Source: Streptomyces sp. SID12488 (GTDB lineage Bacteria > Actinomycetota > Actinomycetes > Streptomycetales > Streptomycetaceae). From it: a stretch of DNA of 64,000 nucleotides. Positions within the stretch are counted from its first letter, which is position 1; every line of letters starts with the position of its first letter. This document shows positions 26,284 through 34,614 of the stretch, in pieces. Location of the stretch: the NCBI RefSeq assembly GCF_010548275.1, contig NZ_JAAGLT010000016.1, positions 124,001-188,000 of the forward strand, written 5' to 3'. The notes under the pieces were generated by a model. The model ran no database searches, was not told the origin of the DNA, and saw only the letters and a list, made by a program, of their open reading frames with translations. The position numbers and the translations under genes are program-made.

Positions 26284-27773
26284 TCGCCCACCACCACCTT
26301 GTCGCCCTGCTCCAGCGTGCCACTGGTCGGCTTCACCTCGACGAGACCGGCCGAGGAGAGCCCGACGGTGACGTGGACGTCGCTCAGCCTGCCGCCGCGC
26401 TCGACCTGCACCCGGACCTTTCCGTCGGACGAGGTGCGGATCGCGGCGAGCGGCACGACGAGCACCTTGCCGTCCGAGGCACCGATCTTGATGGTCACCT
26501 TCACCGCGGTCTCGGCCTCGTCGGCCAGCTCGCCGGAGTTGGGCACGGAGATCCGCAGCTGGACCGGGGCCGAGGCGTTGGAGGCGGAGGTGCCGGCGGC
26601 TTCGGTCTCGGTGCCCTCCGACGTCGACCCGGCGGACTCCTCGCCCTCGCCCTCACCCTCGCCCGTCGTCGTTGTCGTCGAGGCCGCGGCGTCGGCGCCG
26701 AGCGCTGACACCTTGCCCGCCGCCTTCTTGCCGTCCGTCGTCGTCAGCTCGACGGCCATCCCCTTCCGCAGCAGTTCGGCGTCCGCGCCGGGAACGACCG
26801 CCTGTACCTCCAGGTCGGAACTGGTCACGGTGCCGATCGGACCGGACGCGGTGTCCCCCGTCTTCACCGTCACCTTGTTCAGCCGTACGGGCAGTTTCGG
26901 GAAGAAGACGACCTCGCCGGCCGGGACCTTCGTCCCGTAGGAGGCCTGGAAGGTGCTGAGCGCGGCGTTCGCCATGTCCAGCGACTTCCTCGCGGACGCG
27001 AGCTGCAGTTGGTGGATCTGGGCGTCGGTGCTGGACTGCGGGTTCGGTGAACTCGTACTGCTGCTCTCGCCCGCCTCAGTCCCTGCCTCCGCCGCCTCCG
27101 TCTCCGTCGCCGCTCCGCTGCCGCCGGTGCTGTTCGTGGTGAGCAACGTCTGCTGGGCGGACGACACCGCCTGCTGCAACTGACCCAGTTGCTGCTGGTC
27201 CTCCGGACTGGGCTTCTGGGCCTCGTACCCCTTGCTCGTGAACCAGTTGGTGACCGCCGACGCGGTGCCCTGGCGGTAGTTGCCGCTGATCGACCCGGGA
27301 TCGAAGCCGAGCCGCCGCAACGCCCGCTGGAGCTGCTTCACATCGTCGCCGGAGGCACCTGGGCCCAACGCGCGGTACATCGGTACGGATCCGCTCAGCG
27401 CGAGCACCGGACGGCCGTTGACCGTCATCAGTACGTCGCCCTCCTTGACCTTCGTTCCGGCGACCGGGGCCTTGGTGATCCGCTGCTCCGCGCCCTCGCC
27501 GCCGGCGGTCGCGGACGCTCCGGTGCCGACCGCGCCGGCCAGCGCGAGCGGACGCGGCGAGGCGAACTCGACAGATCCCGACGCCACCACGGTCGCGGTG
27601 AGGGACTGCCGTTGGACCTCCACGGTCACCGGGCCTGCCTTCGGCGCGGTGTGCGCGGCGGCGGCGTCGGCGGGAGAGCGCACCTGTGTACCGGCGATCC
27701 AGCCGCCCGCGCCGATCAGGACCACCACCCCGACCAGCGCCCCCAGTTGCTTGCGGCTACTGAGTCGGCTCAT
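26280..27773 (-). CDS. MacA/HlyD-like adaptor with peptidoglycan-binding domain
   Basis: 497 residues from ATG 27773, overlapping the upstream lipoprotein stop (ATGA). A signal anchor (QLGALVGVVVLIGAGGWIAG) is followed by a barrel-sandwich half (TKVKEGDVLMTVNGRPVLAL). An inserted PG_binding_1 domain reads DDVKQLQRALRRLGFDPGSI. Then come a Gln/Ser-rich helical hairpin and the second adaptor half ending in TLEQGDKVVVGD. It should link the MacB-like permease to the cell wall. A long Glu/Ser/Thr-rich low-complexity stretch lies near residues 370-410. Confidence 0.88.
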   Translation of the reverse strand: MSRLSSRKQLGALVGVVVLIGAGGWIAGTQVRSPADAAAAHTAPKAGPVTVEVQRQSLTATVVASGSVEFASPRPLALAGAVGTGASATAGGEGAEQRITKAPVAGTKVKEGDVLMTVNGRPVLALSGSVPMYRALGPGASGDDVKQLQRALRRLGFDPGSISGNYRQGTASAVTNWFTSKGYEAQKPSPEDQQQLGQLQQAVSSAQQTLLTTNSTGGSGAATETEAAEAGTEAGESSSTSSPNPQSSTDAQIHQLQLASARKSLDMANAALSTFQASYGTKVPAGEVVFFPKLPVRLNKVTVKTGDTASGPIGTVTSSDLEVQAVVPGADAELLRKGMAVELTTTDGKKAAGKVSALGADAAASTTTTTGEGEGEGEESAGSTSEGTETEAAGTSASNASAPVQLRISVPNSGELADEAETAVKVTIKIGASDGKVLVVPLAAIRTSSDGKVRVQVERGGRLSDVHVTVGLSSAGLVEVKPTSGTLEQGDKVVVGD

Positions 27774-28741
27774 GCGTTGTTCCCCCAGTACGGGTGGGCC
27801 TTCTCCTTGGGGAAGTACGCGGCCCGGAACTTCTTGCCGCACTCCAGGTCCTTCAGGGAGAGGTCGATCTCCTTGGTGAGCAGGGGCAGCGCCTCCTCCT
27901 TGGTCAGGCTGAAGTGGTCCTCCGACACCTCCTGGTTCAGCCGCACCATGTCGGACATGCTGGTCGGCTGGGTGGTGGTGACCGGAATGCCCTGCCCCTT
28001 CAGGCAGGCGGCGTACTCCTGTGCCAGCTGGACCAGTTGGGCGTCGCCGTTGAGCTCAAGGCCGTTCGCCCGGTTCTCCTCGACCTTGGCGTCCCACGCC
28101 TTCTTCTCCTCGTCGGCGCTCAGGGCCGGTCCGTTCGCCGCCACCGATCCCTCCAGTTCGCAGCCGCCGAGTTTCTCCTCTGCCTTGCTCTTGGCCGGGG
28201 GGCCCGACAGCGCCGCCGAGTACGCCTTCTTCTGGGCGTCGGTGAACCCCTTCTCGTCGTTGTCGACGGGGTCGAGAACCTTTCCGCCCTGCCTGCCTCC
28301 CCCGTTGCCGAAGGGCGCCTTGGGGTCGTCGGGGTAGACGAGGGCCGCGTAGTTGCCGAACCCGTACTTCTCCCGGGACTTCTTCCCCGCTGCGTAGTCC
28401 TCCGCGTTGATCCCGGCGACGGTGTCGTCGCCGGGTGTCCCCACATGCGGTGTGTAGGTGAAGCCCTGCTTCTTCATACAGGCCGCGATGGTGTTCTCGG
28501 TGAGGTACAGCTTCTTGGTGTCGTCGTCCACGCCGTCCGGGACGGTGAGCTGCACTGCCCCGTCGGCGTTGGTCGTACTGTCGTTCGCCGCGTTCGCTCC
28601 GCTGCCGGCTGCGGAACCGGAGTTCGTGCCGGACTCGTCGCTCGAACCGCCGCAGGCGGCCAGGAGCGGCAGCAGGCCGATCGCGAGGGCGGTGGCCACG
28701 GAAACGCGGAGCCTCTTGGGCATGTTCGTGTGTGCGGTCAT
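27770..28741 (-). CDS. Secreted lipoprotein of the MacAB-like operon
   Basis: 323 residues from ATG 28741 (ATG 28723 is also possible). A signal peptide with lipobox LLAAC ends near residue 30, followed by a Ser/Gly/Asn linker. The mature part has repeated conserved Cys near AACMKKQGF, LGGCELEG, YAACLKGQGI and LECGKKFRAAYFPKE. This pattern is shared by uncharacterised actinobacterial lipoproteins next to MacAB-like genes. First gene of the operon, 169 bp from the divergent response regulator, which probably controls it. Confidence 0.82.
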   Translation of the reverse strand: MTAHTNMPKRLRVSVATALAIGLLPLLAACGGSSDESGTNSGSAAGSGANAANDSTTNADGAVQLTVPDGVDDDTKKLYLTENTIAACMKKQGFTYTPHVGTPGDDTVAGINAEDYAAGKKSREKYGFGNYAALVYPDDPKAPFGNGGGRQGGKVLDPVDNDEKGFTDAQKKAYSAALSGPPAKSKAEEKLGGCELEGSVAANGPALSADEEKKAWDAKVEENRANGLELNGDAQLVQLAQEYAACLKGQGIPVTTTQPTSMSDMVRLNQEVSEDHFSLTKEEALPLLTKEIDLSLKDLECGKKFRAAYFPKEKAHPYWGNNA

Positions 28742-28910
28742 GGTGGATCAGGCTGGACCCGCGGTGTGATGGGAACTGGCCCGGAGTGTGATCAAACGGC
28801 AACAGCCGACGGCCCGGTGACGATGCGTCAGAACATGTCACCCGTCCGCGAGTATGTGATCGTCCCGTAACAGCACCGGCCTGGCCTGGTGTTGTACGGA
28901 TACTGAGCAC

Positions 28911-29603
28911 ATGCCACGTGTCCTGCTCATCGAAGACGACCGCGCTGTCCGTGAGGGTGTCCAGCTCGCGCTGCGCCGCCAGGGGCACGACGTCGCCGCC
29001 GCCGGGACGGGTGAGGACGGGCTGGAACAGCTGCGGTCGTTCCGGCCGGACGTCGTGGTCCTCGATCTGATGCTGCCCGGCATGTCCGGGCTCGACGTGT
29101 GCCGCCGTATCCGCGGGGCCGACGACCAGGTTCCGATCATCATGGCGACCGCCCGGGGCGACGACGTGGACATCGTGGTCGGACTCGAAGCGGGAGCCGA
29201 CGACTACGTCGTCAAGCCCGTCCAGGCCCGCGTACTCGAAGCCCGTATCCGTGCCGTCCTGCGACGGGTCGGCGGCACACCCCCCGACGGAACCGCGCCG
29301 AAGATCGAGACCCATGGGGAACTGGCCATCGACCGGGCCGCGTTGACCGTCACCCACGAGGGCGCGCCGGTCGCCCTCGCCCCCTCCGAACTACGGCTCC
29401 TGCTGACCCTCTCCGCCTCGCCCGGTCAGGTGTTCAGTCGGCAGCAGCTCCTGGAAGCCGTCTGGGAACACAGCTACCACGGCGACTCACGGCTGGTGGA
29501 CGCCTGCGTCAAACGGCTGCGCACCAAGATGGGCGAGCCCCCGGGACAGCCTCGCTACATACAGACCGTGCGCGGCTTCGGCTACCAGTTCAGGACCCGG
29601 TGA
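28911..29603 (+). CDS. OmpR-family response regulator
   Basis: 230 residues. The receiver domain has the acidic pair EDD (residues 8-10), phospho-acceptor Asp in VVVLDLMLPG and Lys in VVKPVQ. The C-terminal winged HTH (LAPSELRLLLTLSASPGQVFSRQQLLEAVW, RLVDACVKRLRTKM) is OmpR type. The stop overlaps the kinase GTG start. Divergent position implicates the MacAB-like operon as target. Confidence 0.94.
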   Translation: MPRVLLIEDDRAVREGVQLALRRQGHDVAAAGTGEDGLEQLRSFRPDVVVLDLMLPGMSGLDVCRRIRGADDQVPIIMATARGDDVDIVVGLEAGADDYVVKPVQARVLEARIRAVLRRVGGTPPDGTAPKIETHGELAIDRAALTVTHEGAPVALAPSELRLLLTLSASPGQVFSRQQLLEAVWEHSYHGDSRLVDACVKRLRTKMGEPPGQPRYIQTVRGFGYQFRTR

Positions 29604-31126
29604 AGGCGCCCCCGCCGCTGCGCGGTCTGCGCGGCCGGCTGCTGGTGGCCTTCCTGCTGGTCGCCGGCGTCGCCACGCTGACCACCGGCGCCCTGACGTT
29701 CCGGGAGGCGCGCACGGGGGTGCTCCAGCAGAGCCAAGACGGTGTGATCGCGCAGTTCCGCGACCATGTCAGCACCCTCGCCGCCGACCTCGACTTTCCC
29801 CCGAACCAGAGCCAACTGAACGTGTTCGTACGGCAGTTGGCGCGCTCCGAACCGTCGAAGAACTGGCGTGTGCTGGCCACCTACGGTGGTCTGAGCGCCA
29901 CCTCCGCACCGGGGGACCGGTTCGACGTGACGTCGGCCATGCGCGAAGCCGTGGCCTCCGACGGGAGCACCGTCTTCCAGCGGGTGACGACGAACGGCCG
30001 CCCCGCACTCGTCGTCGGCCTGCCCGTCACCTTCGGCACCGCGGAGGAGCCCACGACCGACCTGTCCGGGATCGGCGTCTTCCTGACGGTGCCGCAGACC
30101 ACCGAACAGGCCTACGTCCAGGCCCTGGTCCCCGCCGTCGAGCGGGCCACGGTTCCCGCGCTGGTCCTGGCCGTCCTGTTCGCGCTGCTGGCCGCCCGTG
30201 GCGTACTGCGGCCGGTACGTGAGCTGCGCCGGGCGACCCGCAGCATCGCCGAGGGCCACCTCGACACCCGGCTCGCCGTCAACGGCTCCGACGAACTCGC
30301 CGATCTCTCCCACACCTTCAACGAGACCGCCGCCGCCCTGGAGGAGTCGGTCGCCGAACTGCGCCGCATGGAGGCACGCGCCCGCCGCTTCGCCGCCGAC
30401 GTGTCGCACGAGTTGCGCACCCCGCTGGCCGCCATGTCTGCAGTCACCGACATCCTCGACGAGGACGCGGCCCACCTCGACCCCGACACCGCCACCGCCG
30501 TACGGCTCATCAGCGAGGAAACCGTCAAGCTGGCCCGCCTGGTGGAGGACCTGATGGAGATCTCCCGCTTCGACGCCGGCGCGGCCAGTCTGCACCTGGA
30601 CGAGATCGACCTCGCGGACTGCGTCCGGCGCACCCTCGCCTCCCGCGCCTGGCTGGAGACGGTCGACATCCAGTTGCCACCGCCGGGCGCACTCCGCGGC
30701 AGCCTCGACCCGCGCCGCCTCGACGTGATCGTCGCGAACCTGGTCGGGAACGCCCTCCGCCACGGCGGACGCCCCGTACGGCTGAGTCTCTACGACTGGC
30801 ACCACCCGGACGACGGCCGGCGGGCGGTCATCGAGGTGCTGGACAGCGGACCGGGCATCCCCGAAAGCGTCCTGCCCCATGTCTTCGACCGCTTCTACAA
30901 GTCGGACACGGCCCGCACCAGAACCGAGGGCAGCGGCCTCGGCCTCGCCATCACCGCGGAGAACGTCCACCTGCACGGCGGCACCATCCAGGCGGCGAAC
31001 GGCCCGCACGGCGGCGCCGTCTTCACCGTAGAACTCCCGCTGCGACAGTACGAGCCACCACCCGAACCGGACGAGCCGAATGAGCCGGCCGAGCCGCACG
31101 AATCGACCGAGGGAAGCCACCCGTGA
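29600..31126 (+). CDS. Sensor histidine kinase
   Basis: 508 residues from GTG 29600. Two membrane helices (GRLLVAFLLVAGVATLTTGAL and VPALVLAVLFALLAARGVL) bracket an extracellular sensor of about 150 residues. A HAMP domain (RSIAEGHLDTRLAV), the phospho-acceptor H-box DVSHELRTPLAAM, N-box LVGNALRHGG and ATP lid motifs DSGPGIPESV and GSGLGLAI follow. The C-terminus is a Pro/Glu-rich tail. It phosphorylates the preceding regulator, and its stop overlaps the next gene (GTGA). Confidence 0.94.
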   Translation: MKAPPPLRGLRGRLLVAFLLVAGVATLTTGALTFREARTGVLQQSQDGVIAQFRDHVSTLAADLDFPPNQSQLNVFVRQLARSEPSKNWRVLATYGGLSATSAPGDRFDVTSAMREAVASDGSTVFQRVTTNGRPALVVGLPVTFGTAEEPTTDLSGIGVFLTVPQTTEQAYVQALVPAVERATVPALVLAVLFALLAARGVLRPVRELRRATRSIAEGHLDTRLAVNGSDELADLSHTFNETAAALEESVAELRRMEARARRFAADVSHELRTPLAAMSAVTDILDEDAAHLDPDTATAVRLISEETVKLARLVEDLMEISRFDAGAASLHLDEIDLADCVRRTLASRAWLETVDIQLPPPGALRGSLDPRRLDVIVANLVGNALRHGGRPVRLSLYDWHHPDDGRRAVIEVLDSGPGIPESVLPHVFDRFYKSDTARTRTEGSGLGLAITAENVHLHGGTIQAANGPHGGAVFTVELPLRQYEPPPEPDEPNEPAEPHESTEGSHP

Positions 31127-31695
31127 GCCCCGCCCACCGGGCCGTCCGGCCCGCGCTGCTTCTCGCGTCGGCGCTACTGCTCGGCGCCTGCGGCATCCCC
31201 ACGACCGGTGTGGTGGGCTCGGGGGAGCCCGCCACCGGTATCCGGTCGACCGTCACGCTCTACTTCCCGGGCAAGGGCGGCCTGACACCGGTCCCCCGCA
31301 GGACCCCTCAGCGGCCCGGCGTCGAAGCGGCCATCCGGCTGTTGTTCCGGGGCCCGACCAGCTCCGAACAGCGCGTGGGCATGGTCAGTCTGCTGCCGAA
31401 ACTGACGAAGGATCCGACGGTCCGCGCCGATGGCGCCAAGGTGTCGATCGAGCTGGGCTTCGACAACCGCGAGGACTTCGCGACGGCTGCCAAAGCACTG
31501 AGCGGCGACGCCCTCGCCCAGCTGGCCTGTACGGCCGTCAGCGCCCGCCACGCCGAAGACCCGGACGTCGAATCGGTGGAGGTGGCCATGAAGGCCACCA
31601 TGGAAGGCGCCGAGAGCCGGTGGAACATCGAAGGGCACAGCGCGACCTGCTCCGCCTCGGCCAGGAGGTCTGCCGCCAACTCCGGCTCCGGATAG
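31123..31695 (+). CDS. GerMN-like lipoprotein of the two-component operon
   Basis: 190 residues from GTG 31123, coupled to the kinase. Signal peptide with lipobox LLGAC at about residue 23. The mature part begins STVTLYFPGKGGLTPVPR and contains VEAAIRLLFRGPTSSEQRVGM, a GerMN-type pattern also seen in LpqB-like proteins that modulate sensor kinases. It may act as an extracytoplasmic accessory to the sensor. Function inferred from operon position. Confidence 0.8.
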   Translation: MSPAHRAVRPALLLASALLLGACGIPTTGVVGSGEPATGIRSTVTLYFPGKGGLTPVPRRTPQRPGVEAAIRLLFRGPTSSEQRVGMVSLLPKLTKDPTVRADGAKVSIELGFDNREDFATAAKALSGDALAQLACTAVSARHAEDPDVESVEVAMKATMEGAESRWNIEGHSATCSASARRSAANSGSG

Positions 31696-31743
31696 GCGCG
31701 TCGCTGCCCTGACGATCACCCCGTCGGAGACCGGTGGGACAGC

Positions 31744-32595
31744 TCAGCCGACCCCGGCGAGCTTGGCGAGCTGGGCCTGGACCAAGGCGGCGGGGAGGGT
31801 GAAGGCGTCCCCGGTGGCCTGGGAAGCAAGATTCGTGGCGGGGAAGTAGCCGACCGTTCCGCCCTCCCGAACCACGACCACCCGCACCGGCCCGCTCACC
31901 CCGTCGACCGAGACGGTCAGGTTCGCCGCGATCACCTCGTCCGCGCCGCCAGTACCGGAAGGCGCACCCGTCTTCCCGACCTTGACCGTCTCCACCCGAT
32001 CCTGGCCCGCCACCGTGTACACGAACCCGCCCGCGCACTCCCGCACCGCCCGGCCGATCCCGGCCATCACGGCCTTCGCCGCCGACTCCTGCCCGTACGA
32101 GGCCAGCGAAACGAAGGAGGTCGTCGCGTCCAGCGCAGCGGCAGCCAGTTCCTTGTCCGACGGGTCCGCCCCCAGATCCGCCTCGGACATCTCCTGCGGC
32201 CCGATCCACATCCGCCGCACCACCGACACCGGCGCCCCCAACACCGACCCCGCCTGCACCGTGGCCAACGGCGTACACACCGCCTTCTTCGCGACCACCA
32301 TCCCCGCATTGGGGAAGTCCCGATCCGACACCTCCGCCGTCACCGTCCCCCCGGCGACCACGTCCCCGTCCGCCAGCGCGACCGCCTCCAGCCGCTCCGG
32401 CGGCAGAGCCACCGCCCCCATACCCGCGCCCTCACTCGCCACGGCAGACGCCGACACCTCCGCCTCCGCGGAAACAGCCGCCGCCACATCGTCACCGTCC
32501 GGCTCACTCCCGGACGCCGAACACCCCGCCAGCAACGCAACCGCGAGCACCCCGGCCGCCGCAACTCCACTACGTCGCACAGCACTTCTCCTCAC
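31744..32595 (-). CDS. Secreted lipoprotein, function unknown
   Basis: 283 residues from GTG 32595, chosen because GGGAG sits seven bases upstream. Signal peptide with lipobox ALLAGC near residue 23. The mature part is Ala/Val/Glu-rich, with KKAVCTPLATVQAG and VRECAGGFVYTVAGQDR, giving two further cysteines that may pair. It faces the GerMN-like lipoprotein gene tail to tail and follows the Ig-like protein gene on the same strand. No family recognised. Confidence 0.78.
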   Translation of the reverse strand: MRRSAVRRSGVAAAGVLAVALLAGCSASGSEPDGDDVAAAVSAEAEVSASAVASEGAGMGAVALPPERLEAVALADGDVVAGGTVTAEVSDRDFPNAGMVVAKKAVCTPLATVQAGSVLGAPVSVVRRMWIGPQEMSEADLGADPSDKELAAAALDATTSFVSLASYGQESAAKAVMAGIGRAVRECAGGFVYTVAGQDRVETVKVGKTGAPSGTGGADEVIAANLTVSVDGVSGPVRVVVVREGGTVGYFPATNLASQATGDAFTLPAALVQAQLAKLAGVG

Positions 32596-32671
32596 GATTC
32601 CGCTCCCTGTTCCCCGCACCGGCAACGCCCCGTCTATCACCTGAGACCACCACACCTGACCGGCACCCGCG

Positions 32672-33499
32672 CTACCGCACGTCGACGTAGTCCCCTACGG
32701 ACGTCTGCGAGCCCGTCACCGAGTCGCCCCCGTACGACCAACGCCACGAACCGTCCACCGACGCCGCGGCCGTCGCCTTCAACGCCCCCGTGCTGCTGGA
32801 CGTCACCGTCTTCACCGTCCTGTACGACGTCGCACCGGCCGCCTTGAACTGCAGCTTCACCGACCGCCCCGCATACCCGTCATACCGGTGCTTCGACCAG
32901 TTCGCCCGCGTGATCTTCCCCGTCACCGTGACCGTCTTCCCCGCCACCACCGGCTCCGGCGTCGCATTCACCGTCAGTATCGCGTGCCGCTTCAGGCTGA
33001 CCGTCGCGGAGGACTTGTCGGTGTCGGAGCCACCCGCCGCCGTGTGCGCCCGCCCATACGTCTTCCACGCCTTGGCATCGGAGTTCACCAGATTCCTCAG
33101 GTTGCCCTGAATCCCCCGAGGATCGACGGAGATGATCCGCTCACAGGTCCGGATCGTCACCCCGCCACTGGTCGACTTCCTGCACGCGGACTCCTGCTCC
33201 GAGAGCCCTCCGATCTCCCCGTAATCGACTCCATCGGTCCCTCGATAGGCGAACACCTGAAGGAAGTCCTCCTTGATCGCCACGCTGCTCTTCACCGTGA
33301 ACGTCAACGACACATCCACATAATTCGCCGTCCCCACCACGACCGGCTTCCCGCCATTGAAAACAATCTTCGAGAACGAGATATCCGACTCCGCCGCCCC
33401 CGCCGGCAAAGCGAACACCCCCAACACCGCAAACCCCAACACGCCCGAACCGACCGAAAAACCTATACCTCTACGCACGCTAATTCTCTTCTCTGGCAT
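32672..33499 (-). CDS. Secreted Ig-like/adhesin-type protein
   Basis: 275 residues. Signal peptide about residues 1-35 (SGVLGFAVLGVFALPAGAAES). The N-terminal half is beta-rich with one Cys pair (ESACRK, RTCERII). The C-terminal half is an Ig-like repeat (ILTVNATPEPVVAGKTVTVTGKI and SVKLQFKAAGATSYRTV) ending WRWSYGGDSVTGS. This repeat is common in actinomycete surface proteins. The downstream lipoprotein lies 76 bp further on the same strand. Confidence 0.75.
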   Translation of the reverse strand: MPEKRISVRRGIGFSVGSGVLGFAVLGVFALPAGAAESDISFSKIVFNGGKPVVVGTANYVDVSLTFTVKSSVAIKEDFLQVFAYRGTDGVDYGEIGGLSEQESACRKSTSGGVTIRTCERIISVDPRGIQGNLRNLVNSDAKAWKTYGRAHTAAGGSDTDKSSATVSLKRHAILTVNATPEPVVAGKTVTVTGKITRANWSKHRYDGYAGRSVKLQFKAAGATSYRTVKTVTSSSTGALKATAAASVDGSWRWSYGGDSVTGSQTSVGDYVDVR

Positions 33500-33597
33500 C
33501 AGAAAATAAACTATTCCAGCAAATCACCTGACAGCTGGACAAGAAACGGTTGGTCGGGCCACGAGGTGACCCGACCAAACATCACGAGCACTTGAGT

Positions 33598-33879
33598 CTA
33601 ATCCTCCTGATAGGCATCATTATCTGCGTAGTAGACGATCGCCTCACACGCCTCACCTATAGACGGGACCCTGCTGTCTCGCCAGGACGACCACACCTCT
33701 ACGACCTCGCGGGCGATAAACACCTCGAGCAGGTATCGCCAATCAGCCGGCGGATCCTCCCCGGGCAGTACAACCAACGCGAGAGTGCTTCCGTTGACAG
33801 TCACCCCGCCTTGGGGGACATAGATGGCACCTTCCCTAGGAAGCTGGCCCAAATCGCGAGCGACATCATAGAGGTTCAT
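33598..33879 (-). CDS. Small acidic cytoplasmic protein, putative second immunity protein
   Basis: 93 residues, strongly acidic, no signal peptide, with WRYLLEVFIAREVVEVWSSW and EACEAIVYYADNDAYQED. Local DNA is visibly AT-richer than the surroundings. It lies behind the RHS toxin and its SuFu immunity gene on the same strand, where arrays of orphan immunity genes often accumulate. No catalytic motif. Possible DUF7716-like protein; assignment uncertain. Confidence 0.6.
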   Translation of the reverse strand: MNLYDVARDLGQLPREGAIYVPQGGVTVNGSTLALVVLPGEDPPADWRYLLEVFIAREVVEVWSSWRDSRVPSIGEACEAIVYYADNDAYQED

Positions 33880-34041
33880 CGCACCTCATCATCCCCAAAT
33901 CTTGAAGCCGCCCCTACGGCCGGGATGGAATATCCCTCGAAATAGGCCGCCGGCACTATGTTGCCCCATCGGAACAAGCAGATTTTTCCGGGATCTGCGC
34001 GATAACGCCAGCTCTACTCCAGTGCACACTGGGACTCTCAG

Positions 34042-34614
34042 TTAGACAACCGGACTTCGGTCGGGATCTAGCACATTCACACCTTTCGAATCCAGCATAG
34101 ATTCGAATTCATCAAGCGTTTCGCGCTTAATAAAATCTGCCTCACTTTGGTGAATCGGAAGCAGCCACAAGAACTGTGCACTCCCAGCCTCCGGTGAAGC
34201 CCATTCAAGTTCGGGACCGTACGGATAAGGAAGACTCACCAGAAGATTTTCCATGCGCGAATCCGGCATCCATGGACGACCGATATTAATGACCGATCCG
34301 ATACCCAGCCGGTGGGCCTCGAACGAATGATAGTGACTTACCATAGCCAACGTTTCCGAGTGAATGTTGGCAGCGACAGGCGACATGATGAAGAACTCAA
34401 CTCCACCGACTTCGCGCCCATCAATCGAGGAGCCCACCGTCACGTAAACCCAAGCCTCGCCAGCGCGCATAGGGAAGACTCGATAAGCGGCGAACTGGGG
34501 AACTCGCTCCAGGATCGGCCCATGCTCCCATGGAGCCGATTCCATAATATGGCCATCCCAAAATTTCTGAACATGCCGCTCGAGAGCAGCCAATCTTTCA
34601 TTTTCTTTGGTCAT
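34042..34614 (-). CDS. SuFu-domain immunity protein
   Basis: 190 residues. The suppressor-of-fused pattern is clear in the second half: MENLLVSLPYPYGPELEW, then FLWLLPIHQSEADFIKRE. SuFu-domain proteins are a known immunity class paired with polymorphic toxins. Its ATG overlaps the RHS toxin stop (ATGA at 34611-34614), so toxin and antidote are translationally coupled. Codon usage is AT-richer than in the RHS core, as is usual for exchangeable tips and their immunity genes. Confidence 0.85.
   Translation of the reverse strand: MTKENERLAALERHVQKFWDGHIMESAPWEHGPILERVPQFAAYRVFPMRAGEAWVYVTVGSSIDGREVGGVEFFIMSPVAANIHSETLAMVSHYHSFEAHRLGIGSVINIGRPWMPDSRMENLLVSLPYPYGPELEWASPEAGSAQFLWLLPIHQSEADFIKRETLDEFESMLDSKGVNVLDPDRSPVV

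Noticed and set aside
28911..31126. Naming the two-component pair CseB/CseC
   Set aside because: OmpR-type pairs are numerous in Streptomyces; there is no sigE or cseA beside it, and the gene order differs.
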